Source: an uncultured Bacteroidota bacterium
GTDB taxonomy: Bacteria; Bacteroidota; Bacteroidia; UKL13-3
Reading direction: 5' to 3'
Assembly (NCBI GenBank): GCA_903910445.1
Contig: CAIVZR010000028.1
Location: 1-64,000, forward strand
Length of the DNA stretch: 64,000 bases
The notes under the pieces were generated by a model. It was not told the DNA's origin. It searched no databases and worked only from the letters and a program-made list of their open reading frames with translations. Made by a program: the position numbers and the translations under genes. How positions within the stretch are numbered: position 1 is the first letter of the stretch; each line of letters starts with the position of its first letter. Positions 45,821-54,938 of this stretch are shown here, piece by piece.

Positions 45821-47248
45821 TTAAACTTTCTTTTTCTGAAGTTCTTGCCATAAGTAGTAAATAGGGAATCCAAGGGCAACAATAAATAGCCCGATCATGG
45901 TTTCTTTACGCGATTGCTCATTATAGAGTAAAGCCACGCAAATGGCGGTAGTAATTATAATGTACAACGCAGGAATTACGGGATATCCAAATGCCTTGTA
46001 AGGTCTTTCGGTATCAGGTTCTTTGGTTCTAAGAATAAACAATCCAGCAATGGTAAGAATATAAAAAATTAGAGAAGCAAAGGTGGCATAAGTTAGCAGG
46101 GTTCCATATTTACCCGATAAACACAGTACAGAAGCCCAAATACACTGAGCCCATAAAGCATATGCTGGTACACCATGCACATTGCTATCGGCAGCCTTCT
46201 TAAAGAATAAATCATCTTTAGCCATGGTTTGAAAGAGGCGGCCTCCAGCCAATATAATTCCATTATTACAACCAAAGGTCGACACCATGATTAATGCTGC
46301 CATTAAATATTTCGCTGTATCACCAAAGAGCACACTGGCTGCTGCGGTACCCACACGATCGCCTGCTGCATTTTGAATATCATGCATAGGTAATAAAGCT
46401 AAGTAAGCGATATTGGCCAGAATATAAATCACAGTTACGATTAATGTTCCCCAGAACAAACTCAAAGGAATATTACGTTTAGGATTATCTATTTCACCAG
46501 CAATGAAGGTTACATTATTCCATGCATCACTACTAAACAATGGATTGATGATGGAAGCTCCCAAGGCGATGGCCAGGGTTAGGCCAGTGAGGGGCGACCA
46601 TTCGGAAACGATGGTTCCATCGACCGTGCTTTTACTAATCGCACTTGCATCCCATGCATTTTGAAAATTGTCCCAAAGGATGGTTCCTTTCAAGCCAACG
46701 TATAATCCAAAAATGATTAACCCAAAGAGTGCTATTAATTTTGCGGAGGTAAAAACAAGTTGAATTAATTTACCATTCTGAATTCCTTTGGTATTGATAT
46801 ACGTGAGAAAAACAATACAAGCGATGGCGAGTAATTGTGCGTATCGAATGGTGAATTCAAAATTTGATATTTTAATTGGGTCGAAGATATTTCCATCTAG
46901 GAAAGGGAAAAACACCCCTGCATAATTAGCGAAGGCCACCGCTACGGCAGCAATTACACCGGTTTGAATTACTGCAAAAACGGTCCAACCATATAAGAAT
47001 GCAGTAAGTTTATTATAGGCACGTTGAATGTAAACATACTGACCCCCCGCTTTGGGCATCATCCCAGCAAGTTCGCCGTAACTTAATGCAGCAGCAATGG
47101 TAATTAAACCAGTTATGAGCCAAAGAGATATTAGCCATCCAGCACTTCCTAAATCGCGTGCCATTTGTGCACTAACGAGGAAAATACCAGAGCCAATCAT
47201 ACTACCTGAAACAAGTAGGGTAGCATCAAGTAGTGAGAGTTTTTTCAA
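45821..47248 (-). CDS. APC-family amino acid permease
   Basis: 475 residues with about twelve helices. TM1 contains the APC substrate motif SGSMIGSGIFLVSAQMA; ANYAGVFFP and FSSDAWNNVTFIAGEIDNPKRNIP (TM6 and following loop) are typical of the L-type/LAT-like amino-acid exchanger branch. It starts with a TTG (MKKLSLLDATLLV), as no ATG precedes that N-terminus. Nine bases separate it from the upstream permease, so the two may be cotranscribed. Substrate unknown. Confidence 0.9.
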   Translation of the reverse strand: MKKLSLLDATLLVSGSMIGSGIFLVSAQMARDLGSAGWLISLWLITGLITIAAALSYGELAGMMPKAGGQYVYIQRAYNKLTAFLYGWTVFAVIQTGVIAAVAVAFANYAGVFFPFLDGNIFDPIKISNFEFTIRYAQLLAIACIVFLTYINTKGIQNGKLIQLVFTSAKLIALFGLIIFGLYVGLKGTILWDNFQNAWDASAISKSTVDGTIVSEWSPLTGLTLAIALGASIINPLFSSDAWNNVTFIAGEIDNPKRNIPLSLFWGTLIVTVIYILANIAYLALLPMHDIQNAAGDRVGTAAASVLFGDTAKYLMAALIMVSTFGCNNGIILAGGRLFQTMAKDDLFFKKAADSNVHGVPAYALWAQCIWASVLCLSGKYGTLLTYATFASLIFYILTIAGLFILRTKEPDTERPYKAFGYPVIPALYIIITTAICVALLYNEQSRKETMIGLFIVALGFPIYYLWQELQKKKV

Positions 47249-47257
47249 AATGGAATA

Positions 47258-48727
47258 TTAATTATTTAATTTACTGTTACCTTTTGAATAGGCGAAATAG
47301 ATGACCAAGCCAATAACAAGCCAAGCGCCCAATCGAAGCCAATTGGTCCAGCCTAATCCAAGAATCATTAAAAAGCATACCGCAATACCAAGTAATGGAA
47401 CAAATGGAACCCACGGTGTTTTAAATTTACGAGGTAAATCAGGATTTGTTTTTCTTAAAATAATAACTCCAGCACATACCAACATAAATGCGAACAATGT
47501 ACCAATGCTCGTCATGTCGCCTACAATATCGCCAGGAATAAAAGCTGCAAAAGCCCCTACAATCAATAAAATGATCAAGTTCGCTTTATAAGGAGTTTTA
47601 AATTTAGGATGTACATCACCAAATACCTTTGGTAATAAACCATCAAGGCTCATGCTATAGAATACGCGTGATTGTCCCAAAAGCATAACTAAGATTACCG
47701 AAGAGAAGCCAGCTAAAATGGCAATTGTAACCAAATTAGCAAGCCAAGTATATCCCATGTATTTTTGAATAACAAAGGATACAGATGCTTCTTTACCCGT
47801 GGTTCTAAAATCTTCAACAGTGCCTAAGCCAGTTAATACATGAGCGAATAAAATATATAGCACGGTACAAATAACCAACGATCCTAAAATACCGATTGGC
47901 ATATCTTTTCCCGGATTCTTAGCTTCTTGAGCAGCTGTACTTACAGCATCAAAACCAATAAAAGCAAAAAACACAACGCCTGCTGCACCTATGATTCCCC
48001 AGAACCCCCCAAAATTATGAGAGATGTTTTGAGAGTCGACATAGGTGGTAGCAACCGGGATATAGGGGGTGTGATTGGTGGGATTAATAAATCCCCATCC
48101 TAATATAATAATCATAATTACGATGGCCACTTTTGCTACCACAATAATTCCATTTACGAAAGCTGATTCTTGTGTACCGCGAATCAGGAGTAAACTCAGA
48201 ATTGCAACAATAGCGAAGGCAGGCAGATTTACCATTCCGTGAACCCCTGCAGTGGAAATTTCAAAAGGAGAATGACACCATTCATAGGGTATGGCTTTCC
48301 AATGCAGAACATTTACCAATAAATTATTTAAATATTCACTCCAAGCAATACCGACAGTAGCGGCACCCACAGCATATTCAAGAACCAAGTCCCAACCAAT
48401 AATCCAGGCGATGAACTCACCCATGGTTGCATAGCTATAGGTATAGGCACTTCCAGCAATAGGAATAGAAGAGGACAATTCGGCATAGCATAAACCTGCA
48501 AGCGCGCAACCGATTGCGGCTACAATAAACCCGAGGGTAACCGATGGGCCTGCATTTTGAGCGGCAGCAGCAGCAGTTCTAACAAAGAGGCCCGCGCCAA
48601 TGATTGCTCCTATTCCTAGTGCAATTAAATTGGTGGATGTTAAGGTTCGTTTCAAACCTTTTCCATGTTCGTTGGAACTTTGCATTAAATCGGATATCGA
48701 TTTCTTACGCCATAAAGGATTCGCCAT
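47258..48727 (-). CDS. APC-family amino acid permease, cationic-transporter-like
   Basis: 489 residues from the ATG at 48727; a TTG at 48751 is open but unsupported. Twelve or more helices: TM1 LIALGIGAIIGAGLFVRTA, AGLCYAELSSSIPIAGSAYTYSYA, FAFIGFDAVSTAAQEAKNPGKDMPIG and the long AYTYSYATMGEFIAWIIGWDL segment place it with the cationic amino-acid transporter (CAT/YfnA-like) group. It differs clearly from the permease downstream, so this is not a simple duplication. It is divergent from the chromate transporter. Confidence 0.92.
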   Translation of the reverse strand: MANPLWRKKSISDLMQSSNEHGKGLKRTLTSTNLIALGIGAIIGAGLFVRTAAAAAQNAGPSVTLGFIVAAIGCALAGLCYAELSSSIPIAGSAYTYSYATMGEFIAWIIGWDLVLEYAVGAATVGIAWSEYLNNLLVNVLHWKAIPYEWCHSPFEISTAGVHGMVNLPAFAIVAILSLLLIRGTQESAFVNGIIVVAKVAIVIMIIILGWGFINPTNHTPYIPVATTYVDSQNISHNFGGFWGIIGAAGVVFFAFIGFDAVSTAAQEAKNPGKDMPIGILGSLVICTVLYILFAHVLTGLGTVEDFRTTGKEASVSFVIQKYMGYTWLANLVTIAILAGFSSVILVMLLGQSRVFYSMSLDGLLPKVFGDVHPKFKTPYKANLIILLIVGAFAAFIPGDIVGDMTSIGTLFAFMLVCAGVIILRKTNPDLPRKFKTPWVPFVPLLGIAVCFLMILGLGWTNWLRLGAWLVIGLVIYFAYSKGNSKLNN

Positions 48728-48798
48728 AATTGAATGATATAATTTTTGCAATATAAAAATAAATTGCAGGAAACAAAGTAAGCACTTATTTTTACAAA

Positions 48799-49974
48799 GT
48801 GCAGTTGCGAAATTTAATCTTCTTACGTGACATCCTCATTTTGGCGTGTACTGCCTTTGGAGGGCCCCAAGTGCATATTAGTATGTTTCTTAAACGACTC
48901 GTTGTGCAACGACGTTATCTTACCGAAGATGAGTTTATGGAAATCAATGCATTGTGTAATGTATTACCAGGACCCTCTTCAACACAAACGATTACTGCCA
49001 TTGGTTATAAACAAGGGGGTCCGCTCCTGGCTTTACTCACCTTATTAATCTGGGCATTGCCTGCATCTATTATTGTATCCTTGGTGGTACTGGGTTTCAC
49101 TGTATTTTCCAATGTCGATTTAAGCTTCACAAAATTCATCACCCCAATGGCTATTGGATTTATCCTTGCAGGGGCATATACTTTAGGAAAAGCAGTTATC
49201 AATGATAAGCTAAGTATCATTTTATTTATTTGCTCAGCTATAGCAGGTGTCATTTTTACAAGTCCCTGGGTGTATCCTCTCATCATTGTTGCAGGAGCAT
49301 TAGCGGCCAATATCTTTATAAAGGGATATAATTTTGAGCCATTAGAAGGAGTTAAAATTAAGTTGCAGTACATATTTACTTTTTTTGGTGTTTTAATTTT
49401 GGCTGCCATAATTGGAAAAATATCTCAACATCGTTCGGTACTCTTGTTTGAAAACACCTATCGATTTGGTAGTTTGGTATATGGGGGTGGCAATGTACTG
49501 GTGCCTTTAATGTACGAGCAGTTCGTCGATTTTAAGCATTATATCAGTGCACAAGAGTTCGCTATTGGTTACGGATTGGTACAGGCATTGCCCGGTCCGA
49601 TATTTACTTTGGGAACCTTTACTGCCGGAATGAGTATGAAGAGTTACGGATTATGGTGGCAACTGGCAGGTTGCTTGATTGGAATGACTGCCATCTTTTT
49701 ACCAGGTGTATTACTCATTTTCTTTTTTTATCCTATATGGCAACAAGTAAAGAAGTACCCAATTTTTAAGAAATCGGTTAAAGGGAGCAATGCGGTATCA
49801 ACTGGGTTAATACTCTCGGCAGCTTTTATTTTAACGCAACCATTACTCATTCAAGGCAGCATGCAAATTCAAAACATGTTGATTATTACGATTACATTTT
49901 TGGTCATTGCGTTTACCAAAATCCCCTCACCACTAGTAGTATTGGCCGCTATTTTACTTGGGTTTATTTTTTAA
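48799..49974 (+). CDS. chrA: Chromate transporter, two-domain CHR family
   Basis: 391 residues, GTG start at 48799. The fused two-domain form: the N-terminal half has AFGGPQVHISMFLKRLV and the CHR motif CNVLPGPSSTQ, the C-terminal half repeats it as YGGGNVLVPLMYEQFV and GLVQALPGPIFTLGTFTAG. About ten helices. CHR proteins export chromate with protons; many members may transport other anions, and nothing here shows chromate resistance specifically. It stands divergent from the permease pair. Confidence 0.9.
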   Translation: MQLRNLIFLRDILILACTAFGGPQVHISMFLKRLVVQRRYLTEDEFMEINALCNVLPGPSSTQTITAIGYKQGGPLLALLTLLIWALPASIIVSLVVLGFTVFSNVDLSFTKFITPMAIGFILAGAYTLGKAVINDKLSIILFICSAIAGVIFTSPWVYPLIIVAGALAANIFIKGYNFEPLEGVKIKLQYIFTFFGVLILAAIIGKISQHRSVLLFENTYRFGSLVYGGGNVLVPLMYEQFVDFKHYISAQEFAIGYGLVQALPGPIFTLGTFTAGMSMKSYGLWWQLAGCLIGMTAIFLPGVLLIFFFYPIWQQVKKYPIFKKSVKGSNAVSTGLILSAAFILTQPLLIQGSMQIQNMLIITITFLVIAFTKIPSPLVVLAAILLGFIF

Positions 49975-50014
49975 CAAAATTAAAGCGTAATTTTGCTTTA
50001 AGCGATTTAAGGAT

Positions 50015-50848
50015 ATGAAGAATAGATTTTTACTTTTAGTTTTTTTTACTTTTGGTTATACTTCAATGCAAGCTCAGGTGGCTGAGATGGGCTTGAATTT
50101 CACACCACATAAATTCTATCTTACCAATCCAGCAGAAAAGGTTGAGGGCGGTGGTTTTACTGAAGTTTTACCAACCCTTAGATCGGGAAGTTCGGTGGGC
50201 GTGTTCTTCAATAAAATTTTAGGAAATCAAAATGGACTGCAATTGGATGTAAATTTCATGCACCAAACCCAAAACTATATTTATACAGGGCTTTCGGAGA
50301 ACAAGAGTAAAATATATACTTCCTTCAATACCATCAATATTGGGATTTCACATAATATCTATTTGTGGAATTATGACAACGATGATAATATCATGTTTAG
50401 TTATGGATTGAGCTACCGGAGTTTAATGGATTATACCGATTTTTATAGTCTGGAATTCGATTCTAAAACCAATGGAGTAATTACTAAAGATTTGCATCTT
50501 ACCATTATTGAAAATGATAAGTCGGTGAGCACAAATACCATCACTAGAAATGATTCAATTCTGTCGGTAACAGGAGATGCAAAAACGTCAGCACCACGCT
50601 ATAAGAGCAGTAATATTGGATTTAATTTTGGAATACATTTTTTACATTACTTCACCGATAATTTAGCATTTACGGTAGGAGCCAAGTCGACTTATTATTT
50701 AATGAATCCAGAAAATACCACTTCAGGTTTTTGGAGTAACACTTCAAAATTTAAATATGGTACAGTTTCTTCAAGTGATGATCGAATCGCCACGAAAATG
50801 TATACTTTCGGACTCTCGGTGAGTTTAATTTATTGCTTTGGGAGGTAA
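50015..50848 (+). CDS. Outer membrane beta-barrel protein, unknown function
   Basis: 277 residues; signal peptide (MKNRFLLLVFFTFGYTSMQAQ) then alternating amphipathic strands with aromatic belts (NTINIGISHNIYLWNYD, NIGFNFGIHFLHYFTDN, TMYTFGLSVSLIYCFGR-like ending). The last residues form a typical barrel-closing strand ending in hydrophobics before CFGR. The size suggests an 8- to 12-stranded barrel of the PorT/OmpW-like kind. No specific family is recognised. It follows chrA by 40 bases and converges on the SUI1 gene. Confidence 0.78.
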   Translation: MKNRFLLLVFFTFGYTSMQAQVAEMGLNFTPHKFYLTNPAEKVEGGGFTEVLPTLRSGSSVGVFFNKILGNQNGLQLDVNFMHQTQNYIYTGLSENKSKIYTSFNTINIGISHNIYLWNYDNDDNIMFSYGLSYRSLMDYTDFYSLEFDSKTNGVITKDLHLTIIENDKSVSTNTITRNDSILSVTGDAKTSAPRYKSSNIGFNFGIHFLHYFTDNLAFTVGAKSTYYLMNPENTTSGFWSNTSKFKYGTVSSSDDRIATKMYTFGLSVSLIYCFGR

Positions 50849-50850
50849 GT

Positions 50851-51192
50851 TTAGCCGCCCGCTTTTTTCACTTGATATCCTTTCTTAACCAGGTGCGTTA
50901 TAATTTTATCACGTGCATCTCCTTGAATCATAATCTCTCCATCCTTAGCACTGCCGCCCGATCCACAAAGTTGCTTTAGTTGTTTTCCCAATTCTTGTAA
51001 GTCGGCATCACTGCCAACAAAACCTTTAACTACGCTGGTTACCTTACCTCCTTTCCCTCTTTCGAGCCAGACACGTAAATTTTGAGATCCTGGGGTTGGT
51101 GTATGCTGTTCTGTTTCTTCTGAACTTGAGAATTCAAAATCAGGGTTCGTACTATAAACAAAGCCGCTTTTATTTTTATTCTTATTGCTCAT
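50851..51192 (-). CDS. yciH: SUI1/YciH-family translation factor
   Basis: 113 residues. After an unstructured N-terminus (~1-38), the SUI1 fold follows: LRVWLERGKGGKVTSVVKGF, LQELGKQLKQLCGSGGSAKDG and EIMIQGDARDKIITHLVKKG. It is the bacterial homologue of eIF1, binding the small subunit and affecting start-codon fidelity. It follows the thioesterase gene by six bases on the same strand. Confidence 0.95.
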   Translation of the reverse strand: MSNKNKNKSGFVYSTNPDFEFSSSEETEQHTPTPGSQNLRVWLERGKGGKVTSVVKGFVGSDADLQELGKQLKQLCGSGGSAKDGEIMIQGDARDKIITHLVKKGYQVKKAGG

Positions 51193-51198
51193 AAAAAA

Positions 51199-51591
51199 TT
51201 ATTTTAATGAATTGAATAGCGATTCAAGTTTGGCTTTTTTAAGAATCTTTTGACCCGTTGTTCCTGATGCAATCAATCGTTCTTGATCCTTGGCTTCCCA
51301 TTTACAGTGAACATTATTTCCTTGCAAGTCGGTAATTTCGGCCGTGAAATTGATACTTGCATTAACCATGGCAGGAGCATGATGATTCACCGTGACGTAG
51401 GTTCCAATGCCTTCTTCATCGGTTTCTTTCATATCGAGAACAAACAATCGACAACACCATTCGGCATCGCGAGCTATGGCGAATGTGGCATAAACGTCGT
51501 GAACTACACCACTTTCAAAAGCGGCGATATCAGATGAATTTACCTTTTTATCGTATTTCTTTTCATCACCAATATTATATATTGATAGCAT
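51199..51591 (-). CDS. FlK-like hot-dog thioesterase
   Basis: 130 residues. The pattern GTYVTVNHHAPAMVNASINF with TAEITDLQGNNVHCKWEAKDQERLIASGT and the preceding hydrophobic AEWCCRLFVLD matches the FlK (fluoroacetyl-CoA thioesterase) group of hot-dog thioesterases; the VNHHAPA His is the usual catalytic-site residue. Substrate is probably a general acyl-CoA, since nothing else here handles organofluorine. Cotranscribed with the SUI1 gene. Confidence 0.85.
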   Translation of the reverse strand: MLSIYNIGDEKKYDKKVNSSDIAAFESGVVHDVYATFAIARDAEWCCRLFVLDMKETDEEGIGTYVTVNHHAPAMVNASINFTAEITDLQGNNVHCKWEAKDQERLIASGTTGQKILKKAKLESLFNSLK

Positions 51592-51750
51592 CTATGATTC
51601 TCCTTATGCCAACAAAAATAGATTTAAAACCTGATAATTTAAAATCGAGCATCGCGATTCATAGCAGGCTTTCATAGCCTCATGTATGATAATTAATTGC
51701 TAATTGGTAGAATTTAAATAATAATATGTTTGTCAGAACAAATATTCTTT

Positions 51751-52016
51751 ATGAGAATCTTGATTAGAGCTGTTATCCTTTTTGTTTTACTATCCTCTTT
51801 ATTCAAAACAAACTGCTCTTAGCTTATTCTGGTGAAGTTATCGCTGAAGATATTAAAAATAATAAGGCGATTAATAAATTCAATCATATAACGGAGTGTG
51901 ATAAAACAATTAATTATGAATACGGAAATAGTTTAAATAAACAAATCATGAGTGATTTTGATTTAGCTGTGTAATCTCAGGACGAACTTTTTAAATGGGC
52001 ACCCCAATTGATCTAA
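51751..52016 (+). pseudogene. Decayed short lipoprotein gene
   Basis: The ATG at 51751 encodes a lipoprotein-like signal (MRILIRAVILFVLLSS, then LFKTNCS) that ends at a TAG (51820). One base out of frame, a coding-looking stretch continues (LAYSGEVIAEDIKNNKAINK ... IMSDFDLAV), stops at a TAA (51972-51974), and resumes in the same frame (SQDELFKWAPQLI) to a final TAA at 52014-52016. One frameshift plus one nonsense codon would explain it. I see nothing else in the 445-bp gap 51592-52036; bases 51592-51750 hold no feature I recognise. Confidence 0.45.
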
Positions 52017-52036
52017 AGGCAAAGATTTTGTTTACC

Positions 52037-52969
52037 TTAGATAGGGTAATTTTTAAGCTGTTTTTCAACCTCTGAAAGCTGTTCAGAAAGAGAGTCATTT
52101 CCATTTATCCAGTGGATATGATTCCCTTCACGTTCCATTTTCCTGAACCAGGTCATTTGTCGTTTTGAGTATTGTAAGATGGCAGTTTGCAATCGGTCAA
52201 TGGTGGTAGGTAAATCAAATTTCCCAGTAAGGTAACTTGTAATAAAAGTGTATTCTAGTCCTAGAAAATGCAGCCTTTCAGAGCTTATTCCATCATTCAA
52301 AAGTGAAGCCACTTCTTCTATCAAACCTTCATCAATTCGAGTCATCAAGCGTTGTTGAATTCTTATTTTACGTTCGGAAGCCGAAAGCCGGATACCAAAT
52401 AGGATGGGTTGAAGGCTTGGGTAAGGAATTGGCACAGCCTCCTGTTTGCTTAAGAAATCGGCAATCTCTATGGCTCTGACGGTGCGCTTCACCGTGGAGA
52501 TATCAGCTTGTTCGGTATTCTTTGCAACGTATGATTGCAAAAAAGAAATTAATTGCTCATGGCTCTTATCTAGTAGTTCAGTTCTTAATATTTCATTATT
52601 GGGAATATTAATATACTGGTGTTTTTTCAATGCGAGATCAAAGTATAAACCAGTGCCGCCTGCCAGAATAGGCAATTGTTTTTTAGTTTCACATTCATTA
52701 AATGCCGAAATATAGCTTTGAATAAAATCATAGCTATGAAAATGAGTTTCTATATTGCATAAATCAATAAGGTAATATGGAATTTGCTTGTCATTGAGTT
52801 GATATTCGTTAAGGTCTTTGCCCGTACCAATATTGAGTTTTTTATACACCTGACGTGAATCAAAGCTAAGTATTGCACTGTTAATACGATCGGCGATATT
52901 TACCGCCAATCGTGTTTTTCCTGATGCTGTGGGTCCTAGAACAATAATACAGTTCGGCTTTGTCGTCAT
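52037..52969 (-). CDS. miaA: tRNA dimethylallyltransferase
   Basis: 310 residues. P-loop VLGPTASGKTRLA, DSRQVYKKLNIGTGK, AGGTGLYFDL and the C-terminal YSKRQMTWFRK with nearby R/K residues identify MiaA, which adds dimethylallyl to A37 of tRNAs reading UNN codons. The second motif has the DSRQVY form rather than DSMQVYRGM. The start codon overlaps the preceding gene by four bases, suggesting coupling to the acyltransferase-like gene. Confidence 0.93.
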   Translation of the reverse strand: MTTKPNCIIVLGPTASGKTRLAVNIADRINSAILSFDSRQVYKKLNIGTGKDLNEYQLNDKQIPYYLIDLCNIETHFHSYDFIQSYISAFNECETKKQLPILAGGTGLYFDLALKKHQYINIPNNEILRTELLDKSHEQLISFLQSYVAKNTEQADISTVKRTVRAIEIADFLSKQEAVPIPYPSLQPILFGIRLSASERKIRIQQRLMTRIDEGLIEEVASLLNDGISSERLHFLGLEYTFITSYLTGKFDLPTTIDRLQTAILQYSKRQMTWFRKMEREGNHIHWINGNDSLSEQLSEVEKQLKNYPI

Positions 52970-53682
52970 TCGTATTTAATTAGTTTGTAATTCCCCTTAT
53001 TCCAATATTCGATAGTGGCATTGGCGGATGTAATTAAAGTGCAAGAAATGGGAGTTGTTATTGAATCGAGCACAAAACCAAGCGCGTAATAGGCATGCGG
53101 TTCGCCCCAACTAATATCGATATAGGTCATAATATCGCCAGGAGATTGAAAGTTCTCAAAATGCCTGATGAGTTTACTTAACCCACCGACTACAGTGAAA
53201 TCATTTTTACTACAAAAACGAATGAGCTCATAAGATTTTTTACCTTCTTCCAGTCTTCGCATTTGACGTCCTTTACTAAAACATGCAATGGCAACCAATT
53301 CCTCTTTAAGAAATAACCCAAAATGATAATAGCAATTAGCATAACCCATAATATGATTTGTGTTTACAAATTGCTGTGCTATTGGTTTACTTATCCGAGC
53401 GATGCTGCATTGACGCGCGTGTATTCGCTGGGTAATACCTAATATGGAACAAAGCCGAGATTGAGAAGCCTCCAAACGCTGATACCATAATGTTTCTATA
53501 AAATAGAACCGATAGGGTAAGCTGGCCATTTTCGATACAGCATTATTGGTAAGGAAGCAAATCGACTTCTTCATCTCGTCATGATATAGCACCGAAAAAT
53601 CGGGATGTATCTCCCAAGAGGCCCCAGGCCATCGTGTAGCCACAAAAGCACTTACCTCTTTTAGGAATGATTCCAATTTCAT
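52966..53682 (-). CDS. Acyltransferase-like protein (Mom/GNAT-like pattern), unknown function
   Basis: 238 residues, no signal or membrane segment. The stretch ~110-190 (FVNTNHIMGYANCYYHFGLF, LVAIACFSKGRQMRRL, SYELIRFCSKNDFTVVGGLSKLIRHF) has the rhythm of GNAT-type acyltransferases, and most recalls the Mom-like proteins that modify DNA bases or phage-encoded relatives (H-x-x-x-x-x-YGLF ... EL-x-RFC ... VVGG-x-SKL). This is a weak, remembered similarity; the protein could equally be an uncharacterised nuclease-associated domain. It is translationally coupled to miaA, so a nucleic-acid modification role is attractive but unproven. Confidence 0.55.
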   Translation of the reverse strand: MKLESFLKEVSAFVATRWPGASWEIHPDFSVLYHDEMKKSICFLTNNAVSKMASLPYRFYFIETLWYQRLEASQSRLCSILGITQRIHARQCSIARISKPIAQQFVNTNHIMGYANCYYHFGLFLKEELVAIACFSKGRQMRRLEEGKKSYELIRFCSKNDFTVVGGLSKLIRHFENFQSPGDIMTYIDISWGEPHAYYALGFVLDSITTPISCTLITSANATIEYWNKGNYKLIKYE

Positions 53683-53775
53683 GGTGCAAAGAGAGTGTTT
53701 ATTTTATTAGAAACAAATAGGATTTCGGTTTATAACTCAAAATATTAAATAAAGGCATAGCACTAATTTCACAGC

Positions 53776-54930
53776 ATGACTTTTAAAGATTTTCTAACGC
53801 CTTTGAATGCGGAGGATTTTGGTGCTACTGTTGGTTCAGTAAATGCGTATCATAATCAGATAATGAAGTATGTCGATGAATTTCCCGACCTCGAGGAAAT
53901 TGATATTGTACTTTTAGGAGTGAATGAATTACGTAATCGAGATAACCAACACTTAGCTCCTGGAATTAGTTATTCGGCTGATGCTTTAAGGCGACAATTT
54001 TATAAGTTATACAAAGGGAATTATCAGGTTAAAATTGCGGATATTGGAAATATTGAAGCGGCGAATAGTTTTAGTGATACCGCCTATGCGGTGCAAGAAA
54101 CGGTGAAGCAATTATTGGAGATGAAGAAAACCGTAATTCTTTTTGGCACCCATCAGGAACTGATAGCTTCACACTACAAGGGATTTGAGTCGACCACCAA
54201 AGCATTGAATTTAGTAGTACTTGATGCCTATTTGAATTTAAGTGAACTTGAAAATGAAGAGAGCTATCTCACCCAAATTATCAAACACACTCCTGAATAT
54301 TTGTTCAATGTGAGCCATGTAGGAAGTCAGATGTATTTGAATGAACCAGGTGCAATTAACCTCATGGATGCGATGTTATTTGATGTATGCAGATTGGGTA
54401 TTGTTCGAAAAAATTTGGCCGATGCAGAGCCCTTTTTTAGGAATGCCGATATGGTATGCCTGAATGCATCTGGAATAAAGCAAAGCGATTTTCCTGCTCA
54501 GCTTAATGGAAGTGCCAATGGATTATTGAGCGAAGAAGCATGTGCTCTGTTGCGTTTTGCCGGTTTGGGTGGTTCGGTAAGAAGCTTAGGAATCTATGAT
54601 TATATAAGTGATTTGGATAGTGGGGAGCAAAGCTCAAAATTGGCAGCTCAAATGTTATGGCATTTTATCGATGGATTTTATCATCGTGTGGAAGAAAATC
54701 CACTTGTTAACGAAAATGATTTTATTCGTTATCGAGTTCCCTATCATGATGATCAGAGCAACGAGATGATATTTTATAAGAGCACCATTACAGAGCGCTG
54801 GTTTATGGAGGTAACTTCCAATTTCCATAAGAATTCTTTTATGCTTCCTTGCTCTTACAGCGACTATCAGATGGCTGTTAATGGTGATATCCCCGATCGA
54901 TGGATGAAAGCCACTCAGAAACTCATGTAA
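53776..54930 (+). CDS. Arginase-fold protein lacking most metal ligands (pseudoenzyme)
   Basis: 384 residues of the ureohydrolase (arginase/agmatinase/formimidoylglutamase) fold: VLLGVNELRNRDNQ at the N-terminus, central beta strands and the terminal DYISDLDSGEQSSKLAAQM. The metal-binding motifs are degraded. GGDHS is FGTHQ (124-127), keeping only His; DAHxD is DAYLN (150-154), keeping only the first Asp; and SFDxDxxDP is CLNASGIKQ (228-236), with both Asp lost. At most two of six manganese ligands remain, so no arginase activity is expected. As I recall, such degenerate homologues lie near topA and gliding/T9SS genes in other Bacteroidota; here the neighbours are miaA and menA. Confidence 0.85.
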   Translation: MTFKDFLTPLNAEDFGATVGSVNAYHNQIMKYVDEFPDLEEIDIVLLGVNELRNRDNQHLAPGISYSADALRRQFYKLYKGNYQVKIADIGNIEAANSFSDTAYAVQETVKQLLEMKKTVILFGTHQELIASHYKGFESTTKALNLVVLDAYLNLSELENEESYLTQIIKHTPEYLFNVSHVGSQMYLNEPGAINLMDAMLFDVCRLGIVRKNLADAEPFFRNADMVCLNASGIKQSDFPAQLNGSANGLLSEEACALLRFAGLGGSVRSLGIYDYISDLDSGEQSSKLAAQMLWHFIDGFYHRVEENPLVNENDFIRYRVPYHDDQSNEMIFYKSTITERWFMEVTSNFHKNSFMLPCSYSDYQMAVNGDIPDRWMKATQKLM

Positions 54931-54938
54931 TTATAATA

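Noticed and set aside
48799-49974. Chromate-resistance island
   Set aside because: Only the CHR transporter is present; neighbours are ordinary permeases and a barrel protein.
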